Part shown: in pieces, positions 36,961-48,193 of the stretch
How the letters are laid out: every line of letters starts with the position of its first letter
Numbering within the stretch: position 1 is the stretch's first letter
Assembly (NCBI GenBank): GCA_963969495.1
Contig: OZ018321.1
Span: forward strand, 120,493,129-120,557,128
Length of the DNA stretch: 64,000 bases
Reading direction: 5' to 3'
DNA from: Ceratothoa steindachneri
Taxonomy: Eukaryota; Arthropoda; Malacostraca; Isopoda; Cymothoidae
Position numbers and translations under genes: made by a program
The notes under the pieces: generated by a model
Database searches by the model: none
Told to the model about the DNA's origin: nothing
What the model saw: the letters and a program-made list of their open reading frames with translations, nothing else

Positions 36961-38580
36961 TAAAGCGCCCACTACCGAATTAGACAAAATACAAAAACAA
37001 GACGAGAAAAACCAATAAGAAGAGTTACAAAACTAAACGAAAGAACAAAAGAGAGGCGAAATTCCCACTGAAGAAATAAGAAATAAAGCGACGAAAATAA
37101 ATTAAAACAAAAAGAAAATGAGCAAAATCGGCGAATCCCCTTAAAGCGAAAAAGAAATAAAACAACAAAAATAAAAATAAACAGAATAGGCGAAATGCTC
37201 CCGAAAATAAAATAAATTGATAGAGAGAAAAACAAAGTTAGCATAAATTTAATTAAAAGGCTTGAAAGCTATGGCAGAGGAATAATTAAGAATAAAAAAA
37301 TATAGATATATTTATAAAAAGAAGAATCAGATCAGCTCTGCAGGTCAAAAACACCAACAGTGGAAACACTGGATGCAAATTAGGAAACATAACAAAAGGA
37401 AAAATACGAGAGAAGCATGACGTCGATGCCCTTACAACCAGGGCGACTGAAACTCTAACAACTCTTTTACCCCCATCACTACACATTTCATCACTTCTTT
37501 CATCAAGTATCATAAGAAGTTTTGCTGGTACAAACGAATGAACTTTTAGGTTTGCCCATGTTCAGATCTATTCGACGCGGAGACTAATTTATCACAAAAA
37601 GGATAAATAATACCGCGAAATGCAATTGCGGAGTTATGATATATGAACACAGAATTTCTATTTTATGTCTAATAAGCAGATTTGTCAGAAATAGTATTAA
37701 TGCAATCAAGCGGTCTACATATATTCTCACTTTGGTAGTCGTCGATTAGACTTTCAACCAAGGGGGAGGAACTTTCCCGCAAGCCACTCCTGCCTTACCT
37801 TATAACCTTAGTTGTTAATCATGGTCATGGTTTTAAAAGCATAACCAAAACACGCAGCTGTGTGTATCATTACCTTGTAAATTTTACTCTGATCAGACAC
37901 TTTGAAGGACGATTCTCTGACGAAATTCTTCATGCTTCATAATAGTTGAAAGCGAAGCACCAGGTCAGATTATCGCTCATTTTTAACTAACATTAGAAAG
38001 CAAAATTAAACTTTTTATTTTTTTCAAAAATTGAATATCACTTTGAGATTTCCTAGTTCCTCGTATGAAAACAATTTGTTATATCCACTCGCTAAAAGCT
38101 TCTTCAAGTATTACCTGAAATGGGAAGTATGAGAAGTTTACATTAATAATTAACAAATACATAACAGGTGGATTCGTGAATTAAATATGAAATGCTTTGC
38201 TTAAGTTGACCAGCCAACTATGGAAAATAATTAATCTTGGCTTATTATGACGCTCAACGAAAGCCTTTGGAAAACGAAGGCAATTAAACTATAAATAGGA
38301 TGGTATTCAGAATTGTAAATGAGGTTTGGAATTGCAATAGCAAGCAGACTATTATAATCCTCATAATTAATGATATTCTATTTCTTAGAAACAAATAACT
38401 GACGTTTGTGAGTATATGGTCATGATGAGCTAGCCTTTAGTGAAGAGGTTAATGAAGGAATCAATTATAGATACAAAGAAGGACGATAAATTCATGTGAA
38501 TGATCTAAAAGGGAGAAAAAATCGGATTATAATGGGAATCATTCGGGTCATAAATTTTCCTTAAAAAAAGAATTGAATAT
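36961..38580. other. A-rich stretch, then no gene seen
   Basis: 36961-37320 is rich in AAATAAA and GAAAT words and may be the 3' UTR of the LINE. The remainder is featureless. Confidence 0.3.
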
Positions 38581-38620
38581 ATAGTCATGGCCAAAAGTTT
38601 TGATACTAATATATATTTGT
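38581..38620 (+). repeat. Tc1-type terminal repeat-like sequence
   Basis: TAGTCATGGCCAAAAGTTTT at about 38582 closely resembles the terminal repeat of some Tc1-like transposons and follows TA. No opposite end or transposase was found nearby. Confidence 0.3.
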
Positions 38621-39308
38621 ATTTTTTTTTCATTTGTCTTTAAGATTTACGAGATAAATTATTCTAATATCTAAATTACTGCAGATTTATTAAAACTCGT
38701 TTCAAAAATAATAAGAAAAAAAATGCTTCCCTTCGCTGACTTAAAATAAGGGCTGTAGTGCTCTCACTGTAGCAAGTAGGTATGTCCCTGAATCTTTGCT
38801 ATTCCATTTAAAGGGTAAAATGCTGACAAATACTTTAGTTAAATAAATGATCATTGTGTAATTATAATCTATTTCATAATAATTTGTCCCCAAACTAAAT
38901 CTTTGAATCTTTTTGAACTCTAGCAATAGTTCTTTCCAAGGAAAAGCGTGCAACCATTGTTTGCCGCCTTTAAGAAGAGTTACAACCCCTCCCCCTAATA
39001 ATTCCACAGGAACTCAGTAGTTTCCTCTTGTAATGAATATGAGCTATATTATTTCATCCCACTTTCACATTTTCTAATTTAACTCTCTTTGCCGGCATTT
39101 CATCAAATATATGAGAATATAATATAAAAAATAATACCTAATAATCCTACAAATAATGGTAATAATAATAATATCGCTGTGGAGTATGTTGTAGCTTTAG
39201 GGTCCTTGAACCAAACATACGCGAAGGGAATGTTTCAAGTTGTATAATCGAGTTCTTTGTAGGATTTGCTTCGTAAATTTACACTACGCCTTTATTTATT
39301 GAGCTCTT
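38621..39308. other. No gene seen
   Basis: An 88-codon minus-strand open frame (38741-39007) has no recognisable motif. Confidence 0.3.
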
Positions 39309-39480
39309 TCAGGCCAAGTGGATACGGCGTGGGTCCGCTAATGTCACGGTACTGGGTTCGATCCCTAATACCGGCATGAGCGGCCACAAACGTCAGCGCA
39401 AGAAGAAATCTGGCTACCGATTGGTGGACGCTCTGTGCTCACCCCTGTACTGAGGTGGGTAGATCTTACACTTCTCAGCA
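39309..39480 (+). repeat. tRNA-derived SINE-like element
   Basis: AGGCCAAGTGGATACGGCG resembles an A box (TRGCNNAGYNGG). About 35 bp later, GGGTTCGATCCC matches the B box of RNA polymerase III promoters. The cloverleaf is degenerate and no anticodon arm could be drawn with confidence, so a SINE head is more likely than a tRNA. The body after 39400 is of unknown origin. Confidence 0.5.
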
Positions 39481-40247
39481 GACGCACATCCTATTAGAAC
39501 ATTGCTTTCTTTCCACTCCCATCTTCACAGCACATCACACGCACAGACAAACTCGCTCTGTTATAAGGAATTCTGCTGATGGGTATCTATATCCACATAC
39601 CTCTGACGCGGAACAGGTCCCTTGGACCCGGGGTGACGAAAGGTTCCACCTAAACTCTGTTTGATGTCAAAAAACATAATACTTCCTGGCATCTCTGCTT
39701 CAAAAGGTCCAGTCTCTTGTGCCCTCAGGCTCACCAGCGATTGTCATACTGACCTTTAAGTCATTATTCGGTCAGGATCTGCTTGGATAAAAGTAGGTTA
39801 GCGAACTACTGCGCCTTTTTTCTCTCTGTATTACTGCTACTACGCCTGTCTTATCTTTGTGTTCAGTGCTCAAACAAGTGCAATTTCAGCCTTTGTCATT
39901 TTCAACCTGCTTTTCTTAATTTCTCCAGTGATCGCCAATTTTCGCATTGTTTCGATAGATTTATCTCAGTTACCTAATGCGGTAATACTTTAGTTTAGGG
40001 GCGTACGCTACGAGGCGCTATTTCTAGGCCACAATTTATGCAATCGGATCTGCACGTTTATCGAAATAATAAAGACGATAGCGCCGCCTACTTTAGACTA
40101 TTTCCGCCCATTTTAATTGTGGGGGATTGCACCCCTACCTCCCCCGCAACTTAAAAAAACCTCGTAATTTTCCTAACTTCAGATTTGAATGCAAAAGGCG
40201 ATTGCTAAATGTCAGCGGCGCTATCGTCATCTTAGATTACCTAATAA
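39481..40247. other. No gene; inverted 14-bp repeat
   Basis: GACGATAGCGCCGC at 40074-40087 is repeated in inverted form at 40215-40228. The outer arm ends 20 bp before transposon copy B. No coding region is seen. Confidence 0.5.
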
Positions 40248-42543
40248 CACTGGGGAACACAATTTTTGTTGAGTTAGGTCTGACCGCTGTTTTTAACTAA
40301 TTTTTCGGTGCTGAATCCAAAACTGATCTCCGGTTTTCTCTATCACGTCAAGTTTTTGAACTTTTTCAAATATTGACATACAATGAAATATGAAAGAAAC
40401 AGGCACGATTGCAATGTTTATTTAACACTATTATGTTTTAACAAAGGATATGACTACTGTAATTATATAATTATAATTGTGTGCAAGTAGTTAAAGTAAA
40501 AGTAAACGTTTATAGCTCTTTCTGGAGTGTTCAACTTGAGGACTATCGCGTTTAATGCTCCAACTATAGTCAACCATCATATGTACATCCCATCTACCCT
40601 GATAACGTTCTTCCATAACCCTCAAATCTAGGTGAAATCGTTCACCTTGCTCGTCACTAACAGCACCAAGATCATCCAGGAAGCTGGCAAGATGTCAATG
40701 CAGAAAATGTAGTTTAATACTCATGTTGCAACCAAGCGCCTTGTTGCTCTCCAATAAATTCTGAACAATTTCTGTTTAATTACTTGCACGTGTATTTCCA
40801 AGAAAGTTCTTGACGACGTCTTTGAATGATAACCAAACATTTTTCTCAAGGTTTGACATAGTCCCGGTGAACTGTTTATCTTTGATCAGATGTCAAATTT
40901 GTGGACCATTAAACACACTAGCCTTGATTTTTTCAATTGACAGACCAGTAAATGTCAAAATGATGTACTTAAAACAGTCGCCATCAGTTGGCAATGCCTT
41001 TAAAAACTGCTTCATGAGACAGTTTTATGTGCAGAGGTGGGAATATTATATTCTTCCTGTCAACAAGTGGCTCATGTAGAATGTTGGGATCTCCACGTTT
41101 AAGATCAGATCTGGGAGGCCAATTCGTTTCAACCCAATGTTTCTCTTGAGCTCTGCTATCACACATACAGAGAAAGCAAGGATACTTTGTGTACTCACGT
41201 TGCTGACCAAGAAGGAAGCACACCATTTTAAGGTCAAGACAGATGATCCAATTGCGTTTGTCATATTGCAATAACTCAATAACCCTCTTTATATCTCCAT
41301 GTTCTTCACGAAGACAGGCAGAATGCCCAATAGGGACTGCACCAAATAAATTGCCATTGTGTAGAAAGACACACTTGAAGCTCCGCTTTGAACTGTCAAT
41401 AAACATTCTCCATTCATTTGGATTGAAAGCTCTAATCCCGTCAGTAAACTAGGAATGTTATGGCAATACACAAAGCCGATGTCACTTCGAAAGTACTGCA
41501 GAAATGTTCTTTCTCTGGTTCGAAACTATGATACTTTCGCTCCTTGTTTAAGTCAGTTTTTCTCATTCAGTCTTGATGCTAGGATTTCTGAAGCTTTTTT
41601 TGATAGGCCCAAATCACGTGCCAAATCATTCAATTCGTGGTGATCAAATCCCCTACGAACCGAATCCTCGTGAATTTCGAAGTCTGCATCATTGCTGTCA
41701 CTGCGTTCGTCAATATCACTCAGATCTTCTAGAGGAGGTAGTTGTTCGAAAAGTGGCACTGGAATTTCAGCTGAATGAAGCATTGGCCTTATAGCTCACG
41801 GTAGATTAGGATATTCTATTTTACTTTTATTTTTCTTGTTAAATCCTGATGTTTTTACTAAACAAAAGTAACATGTTGTCTGTGCAATGCTCCTTTTGAT
41901 CTCACCAAACCATGGGGTTACCAAATGGCAACCTTTCACGTGTTCCTTTGGTCCACATCGGTAAACTCTTGAAACACTGCCTGCACACTTTATGGGGGCC
42001 CATGGCTTGTCTTAATCACGTAATTTTAATTAAAAAATATACTAAATATGCTTGTTTGACAAATGCACTGATGTTTGCCCTCTGACTTGGAATGGTGAAA
42101 CTGCCATAAATGTAGCAGAAGGAGTCAGGGTTGTTTAGGCATTTGCGACGAGAAGTTGCAGGAGCAGACATGATCTGAAACAAAGAAAATATATACCTAT
42201 GTAAATAAAACACTAAGATGGAATAGTTACCAGCTTTGAAAGCCAAAAAGACCAGCATATAACGAAATAGAACGTACAACACACACCTCTCGCCGCACTG
42301 TCTCAATGGTGAGTGGACAAACAAGTTGTCACGTAGCTGAAGATGTATTCAATCGTAATCAGCAGGCAAATCTTATTAGAGCTAAGCAGTGGAATTTTAC
42401 TTCTCTGGGGGGTAAGCTGGAGAAAGAAATAGACGTGCTATAAAAAAGCTGACTACAAATTTGGAATCAGCATGCTAATTTTAGTCTATATCAGCACAAA
42501 AATCTAACTCAACATAATTTCTTTTTCAAATTGTTCCCCAGTG
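40248..42543 (-). mobile_element. DNA transposon copy B (CACTGGGGAACA ends)
   Basis: Both ends begin CACTGGGGAACA when read inward. TGTTGAGTTAG occurs further in at both ends, as does a GCTGA.TCCAAA block, so the inverted repeat extends beyond 100 bp with gaps. The flanks are TAA on both sides (40245-40247, 42544-42546); the 6-bp context TAATAA/TAATTA also nearly matches. A CGGTTTTCTCTATCAC motif lies 83 bp from the left end. A near-identical motif lies 82 bp from the right end of copy C. Copy B belongs to a diverged subfamily. Confidence 0.85.
40491..42171 (-). pseudogene. Putative transposase of copy B (intronless, decayed)
   Basis: The gene reads from ATG at 42169-42171, directly after an acceptor-like TTTGTTTCAG, to a stop at 40491-40493. 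The N-terminus has CLNNPDSFCYI. The middle keeps FIDSSKRSFKC and a WIICLDLK segment (the Gly of CGDLK is replaced). It runs without interruption into MVCFLLGQQREYTKYPCFLC. At this point copies A and C have an intron, as they do before the FNKKNK segment. The C-terminal block DEQGERFHLDL with RYQGRWD is kept, so the candidate third catalytic residue survives. Several stops and frameshifts inactivate it. Confidence 0.75.
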
Positions 42544-42546
42544 TAA

Positions 42547-43515
42547 TTAATCAATGCATGACAAAAGCTAAACCATTTCCACCTTTCACTATTATAATCA
42601 GACACACTTCTTTACCACAACTGTCGCAAATCTTTGCTGTTAAAAGGAGGTCATGATCTAGACGAAAGTCTATTAAATTGACAGAGGAATTAACAAAAGT
42701 CGTATTAAAGTCAAACACACCAAATACACAAGAATCGCGCTCTACTGCTTGGCTCCAGGGTTGCCAATGTTTGAAATAAAGTCGAATTAAGGTTTACTAG
42801 TGTGTAAAAATAATAGTTTATTCTAAAATAAAGAGAAACCAAATCTCACGTATTTAAATGTCAATTTTAACCCCTTCAAGGTGTAGTATCTTAAAAATAT
42901 GTACTTTTCGCGCCAAACCGAAACCATATATGCCGACTGGAATGCCTAAAGTGACTTTTGTATTTAAACGAAATGGGTAAACGAAACATAAATAAATTAA
43001 TACAGTACTAAACATAAAAATAAATGCATTACTAAATAATATATTTGAGTAAAAGTGCAGGCACTTACTTAAAGAATAGAGACCCCAAAACAAATAACAA
43101 AACAAATAAAACGCCGTGATTGGCCAAATCCGAAGTTACTGTCTGACATCATGAGACCTAAATTGTAGCTCAAAAGTGTAGCCCAGAATTAGCGCTCCCT
43201 AGTGTATGCCCATAAAGTTGCTTGATTGGCAATTTTCCTACAAAAACCAGCGTTTTGTTTTCAAATGTATAAAGATCTGTCCAAATTTCTTTACAAACAA
43301 ATTCAACAAATTAAACATTTTATTTAACAAATTCATAAAATTTTAATGAAATGCTTTAAAAAATAAAAATAATAGAATAAAAGGGAACAAATTATAAATA
43401 ACCAGTATACATGGATACTTCAGGGAGCATAAATTACAACATTTTATTTGGTTTAATATAAACGTTGCATGACGATATACCACGATATAAAACCAAAATT
43501 ACTTATATAAGGCGA

Positions 43516-43581
<66 letters not shown>

Positions 43582-43735
43582 TGATGCGATCGCTATTGGT
43601 TCGCATTTTTAACTGTTAAATTTATGCAAATACTTTACGTTCTCTGTTGGTCATTTTCTTCTTAAAAACAATCATCATTATTGCTTTTTTTTTTTAGAAT
43701 AATTGAGTATTAAGAACTTTTAACATACCCAATTT
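42547..43735. other. No gene seen
   Basis: Spacer between copy B and the mariner relic. It includes the (TA)n run at 43519-43575. Confidence 0.3.
43519..43575. repeat. (TA)n microsatellite
   Basis: TA run of about 28 units. Confidence 0.95.
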
Positions 43736-44370
43736 TTGGAAGTGGCATGGAGTCCTCATTGGAATCAGCACCAAAGAACAAACAAGGAGATTTCACACTT
43801 TCTCAACGTCAGCAGAAAGATGGTGGAAATGTTCAGAAAGGAGGCGACAGCAAAGAGGAAAGTTCATACTCAACGATTTAACGCCATGAGAATGGCGGAA
43901 TTCGTGAAAAATGATCTCAGACACACGATGCCGGCCATTACAAGGTAGTAGGATGGGGATTAAAAGTTTATCAGGCTGGTGGTACATGAGGACATGCACG
44001 ACTTCTCATACAAGATGAAGAAGGGAGAAATTCTGTTTAAGTTGATGCAGGACAAGCTACTCAAGCACACCAAGAAGCTGATCAAAAAGTTAAAACACCC
44101 ATTGGATAATAACATGTGTTGTTCTCCGATGATAAAAATTTGTGCCCAAGACCAGGAGATGAATAACCAGAACAATAGGTGGCTCGCTGTCGCACCCAAA
44201 GACGTGCCCAGAATCATGCAGATGAAATTTACAGAGACAATCATGGTCTTCGGTGTCATTAGCAGTAAAGTCGATGTCATGTTATCACACTTCTTGCCTC
44301 TTGCCTGCAGAATGAACACCGACGAGTGGTGAAGCCTTGGATTAAATGGATAAGTACGGGGACGCATTGC
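43736..44370 (+). pseudogene. Mariner-type transposase, 5' part (split by hAT-1)
   Basis: The N-terminal HTH part reads KEISHFLNVSRKMVEMFRKE, followed by HTQRFNAMRMAEFVKNDL. After a frameshift near 43950 it continues VVHEDMHDFSYKMKKGEIL. Then come NNQNNRWLAV and VPRIMQMKFTETIMVFGVIS, a signature of one arthropod mariner-like group. The first catalytic Asp motif (SDEKNF in relatives) is eroded. The frame reaches VVKPWI and is then cut at 44371 by the hAT-1 duplication. The rest of the protein resumes at 50175. No clear start codon is seen. Confidence 0.8.
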
Positions 44371-44477
44371 GTCTAGTACCATATGTCCCAACTCTGGAGT
44401 AAATTACCCTAGTGGGGTAATGGATGTTTTTTGTGAGAAGAGGTATCCTGACCAAATCAATCAGTTTAACTCTCGCC

Positions 44478-44661
<184 letters not shown>

Positions 44662-44699
44662 CTACATACGGGATACATGGACATCTGATCCGATCGGAT

Positions 44700-44826
44700 G
44701 GCACTGTGAGGCGTCAGTTAGATATTTTCCGAGTCGAGTAGAGTAGAGTAGAGTAGTAGAGTAGAGTGAGTAGTGTTCGCTGTGAGTGTCATCATGTCTG
44801 GACGTGGCAAAGGAGGAAAAGTTAAG
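44700..44826 (+). pseudogene. Histone H2A 5' fragment
   Basis: ATG at 44794-44796 opens MSGRGKGGKVK, the near-universal N-terminal tail of histone H2A. The twelfth codon, a Gly codon in H2A, is TGA. After this point the sequence no longer reads as H2A. The upstream 90 bp include a GAGTA-type repeat (44735-44773) and could be leader sequence. No globular domain is present. H4 also starts MSGRGKGGK but continues differently, so H2A fits better. Only 33 coding bases remain, so chance cannot be wholly excluded. Confidence 0.65.
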
Positions 44827-44939
44827 TGAAAAAGTGAAAACTCCCTTGCCAGACATTCTCCTTCGGAAGGAAAAGGAGAAAAAACTATCTAGAAGAATAG
44901 TACACTAATACCAGGAATAAAGAGGAGTAACATTACGAG

Positions 44940-46478
44940 ATGGGGGCCATGGCGCCACCCGCCATGGACGTCAAACGGATCCCCCTCCGTACCATCAGTG
45001 GAGCCACAAAGCCTAGTCGGCAAACGGTCGTGGAGACTATCTTTGGCCAGCTCTGCGTAGCACTTCTAAGACTAATTGAGATGCCCAACGGATGGGCAGC
45101 AGTATGCTGGACTCCCGAGGACGTCGGAAAAATTGTGTCAGACGAAGCTAAAGAGCCCCTTCGGAAAATTGGACTCGAAGCTACTATCCCCCACGAAATC
45201 ATGGTGCGTCGTTCAGTCATCCTCAGAAAGCTCGACCCCTTCTTCACGGACGAAAGCTGTGAAGAAATCAAGGAGGAGCTTTCTAAGCACCAAAAATAGG
45301 CAAGAATTGCGAAGGTGGATAAGTTTGGCAAAAACATAGTCAAAGTTATTTTCTGAACCATGGAAATGGCACAAAGGGCTATGAAGGAGGGACTCCTGGG
45401 GTTCTACCTCCGCGTTGCCCCTGAATAAATAGAAGTGGAAGAATTCGTTCAGTTGGAAACCTGCTTCAAATGCATGGCAGTGGAAAATCACCCAACAAGT
45501 GAGTGTCGAGCTACCGAGGTTACATGCTCCATCTGTTCTAAACAAGGACACGGATGGAAAGAGTGTACCTCTGAAAAAACACGCTGCACAAACTGCGGAG
45601 GGGACCACAGGGCCTTGGCCATGAGGTGTCCTGTCCGCAAAGAGGCAATCAGAGCCAAGCGGGAAAAGTCCAAAAAGAAAAAGGAGGCAAAACCAAAGAA
45701 CTTCGCAGAAGCAGCTGCGGCAACAAAACCAACAGCCACAGAAATAACGGCACCAAAGCTGGTGATGCCAAGTGAATGCAAAGAAATAATGACCATGGTT
45801 ATCTACGCACACTTGGCAAATCTAGCCAACCCCGGCACTTTTTCCGAAGAATTAAACCAACTATTACAGAAGAACGGTATCAAGAAAAAACTTTGGTTTT
45901 CTCCCAATCCCCCTTCACAAGAAGTGCTAAAAATTCAATTTGTAGACGACCCACAGCAAAACGAAACAACCCAAGAAAAAGCAAAAGAACCTACCGACAT
46001 TTGACAACAATGAAAACCACAGAAGAAGAAGTAACTACAGAAAGTGAAGAAACAAGAGGCGAAAGCCCTCGAAAAAAACCCAAAAAGAAGAAACAGCAAA
46101 AGAAAAAGAAGAAGACAAAACCCCAAAAGGAAGAAGAGACAGAAGAACAAGAATATACATTTCCCGGGAAGAAGACGAGGACGATGACATTTTGGACTAT
46201 CCCGGAGTACCCCTCACGGAGGAAAGAAACATCTTACTACGAGGATTCTTCTTTGACCCTGTTGACGTAGGACTCAAGGTATTCGGCGCTGTAGTGTGCA
46301 AGCCCCCAAAAGGTGACCTGGAGGCCCTGATCGAAGGATTTATTCGCGGGGACTACAAATGGACCTACGAAGGACCTTGGTCGCCGAAAGAATAGAAGGA
46401 TTACTAAAAGAAAGAACCATCTACATCCCAGACTCGTGTGTACACATGACAACGTATAAAAATATAAAAAGTGGTCAA
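44940..46478 (+). pseudogene. Non-LTR retrotransposon ORF1 (gag-like, three zinc knuckles)
   Basis: A single frame runs 44940-46004, broken only by TAG at 45297, TGA at 45354 and TAA at 45426. It contains FGKNIVKVIF, then MAQRAMKEGLLGFYLRV. Three CCHC-type knuckles follow: CFKCMAVENHPTSEC, CSICSKQGHGWKEC and CTNCGGDHRALAMRC. These bind nucleic acid in ORF1 proteins of jockey/Nimb-type LINEs. A Lys/Glu-rich tail follows in another frame, then YKWTYEGPW and TIYIPDSCVHMTTY near 46350-46455. No ORF2 follows, so the element is 3' truncated or was broken later. It lies 114 bp after the H2A start. Confidence 0.75.
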
Positions 46479-46589
46479 AAAACGTCCGATATCGTTTAGT
46501 GAAAAATACATGAAAGTGAACGATAGTTAATAATTACAAAATTCAGTGGTTTAAACGAAAGTAAAATAAAAGCATTTAATAAACAGTGG

Positions 46590-47030
46590 ATAATAATCAA
46601 TTAAATATAATAAGCAGTGATTAATAATGAATATAATATTTAGTAATAAATCCATAGATTAAGTGAATTAATTGAATTTAATAAACAGTGGTTAAAATGG
46701 AAGAAAGTGTCTAATAATGCTAAAATTCAGAGGTTAAAGGAATTTAATGATAAATATATTCAATAGTCAGTGGTTACGTTAATAAAAACAATGGTTAAAA
46801 ATAATAAGCAGTGTTTAAAATATGAATATAATATTTAGTATCAATAGCAGTAATTCCATAGATTAAAGGTTAAGTGAATTAATTTAATAAACAGTGATTA
46901 AAAAGGAAGAAAGTGTCTAATAATACTTAAATTAAGAGGTTTAAGGAATTAATGATAATGATAATTAAAAGAATTTATGATAAAAACATTCAATATTCAG
47001 TAGTTACGTTAATAAAAACAGTGATGGTGT
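46590..47030. repeat. AT-rich tandem duplication, about 215-bp unit
   Basis: Two diverged copies of a unit. Shared blocks are ATAATATTTAGTA, CCATAGATTAA, TTAATAAACAGTG, GGAAGAAAGTGTCTAATAAT and CAGT.GTTACGTTAATAAAA. Confidence 0.75.
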
Positions 47031-48193
47031 ATATATTAAAAATTAATGTAATTTATGAAATATAACTCTCTGTAATGGGAAAATTTCCGAAATTTTTAAA
47101 ATGTAAAATATTTGTCCTCCAGTATGTCCTGGAGAACTAAACCCATTTAATATAGTAAGATTTAAAATAACCAAGTAAATATACAAAAATATGACCTCTG
47201 GTAGTACCTGGAGAACCCATTTTTTTTTTACTAGTACTTGTGTAACTTTCTCTTCTCAGCTCAACTATTTTCCCCACTATTAACTATTATTTTTTGTAAC
47301 GCTATTTTGTATGTGCATTTTTTTCTCTCAAATATACCGATAGATATTTTCAGTGCTTGCGGTAAGGGTCGTTGGTGAGGTTCGTCGTGTTTTTTCTCGA
47401 TTTTTCTGTCGACAGTCGAGACAAGACGTGATTTAAACCCGAGAATCTGTGTCAGCATCGCAAAAAAGTCGTGTCAAAATATTAAATTTAGTAAACTTTA
47501 CAACATTAGAAATGAGTAGTTTTTCTTGATTTACGCTTATTATGTAAGTTTCTATCACGAATCAGCCCACAAATTTAGTTTACCATCATGCTTATATTAT
47601 ACGGTGACAGGCATGTATGCGGGCAAGTTTGGTGAGGGTCGCGTTGCATGAGAGCACAGAGCGGTTGAGAATCAGTATGGTGGTGGCGGAAAGCAAGTCT
47701 GAATAGTTAAGAAGTGTAGTTAGAAAGGGCTGTAACGTAGTCGACACGAGAAGCAGAAAATGACTGAGATAAGTACATGAGAGGTGACATGATCCGAGAA
47801 CATGTAAGAATGGAGTCTAGGTTGATGTGATGCGAGGCGCCTATGAGCGAGACAGAGCTGTCGGACATTCAATGGTCAGTCACGTTGACGCGAGGGACCG
47901 TGGAGGGTTGCGGTATTGGACAGCAAAGCAATGTGGTGCGTGTCGCAGGAAGCGTTGCTAAGGCGTTGCTAAGCACTGGCATCAAGGAAAGCTGGAGTAC
48001 AGAGAATAATAGGTGAAATTATCATAAAAATTAAAGTAAGTGTTATTATTACTATTATTATAGGGAAGTATTTTAATTGATATTATATTTGCTCTGTTTT
48101 TTATTATCACTATTTGTATTTACTATTATTATTTATATTATTATTTTCTGCTCATGCTTTTGTTCGTTGATAATTATACGTGTCTTTTCAAAG
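47031..48193. other. No gene seen; small duplication
   Basis: Segments near 47115 and 47192 both contain a CTCCAGTA.GTCCTGGAG or CTGGTAGTACCTGGAG motif. The rest is without recognisable features and probably belongs to the 5' non-coding part of hAT-1. Confidence 0.3.

Noticed and set aside
38741..39007. 88-codon minus-strand frame as a Tc1 transposase
   Set aside because: It lies near the Tc1-type end but has no HTH or DDE landmarks.
39309..39380. Functional tRNA gene
   Set aside because: A- and B-box words are present but the stems do not pair convincingly; a SINE fits better.
44794..44826. Histone H4 start
   Set aside because: Only MSGRGKGGK is common to both; the following VK fits H2A, not H4.
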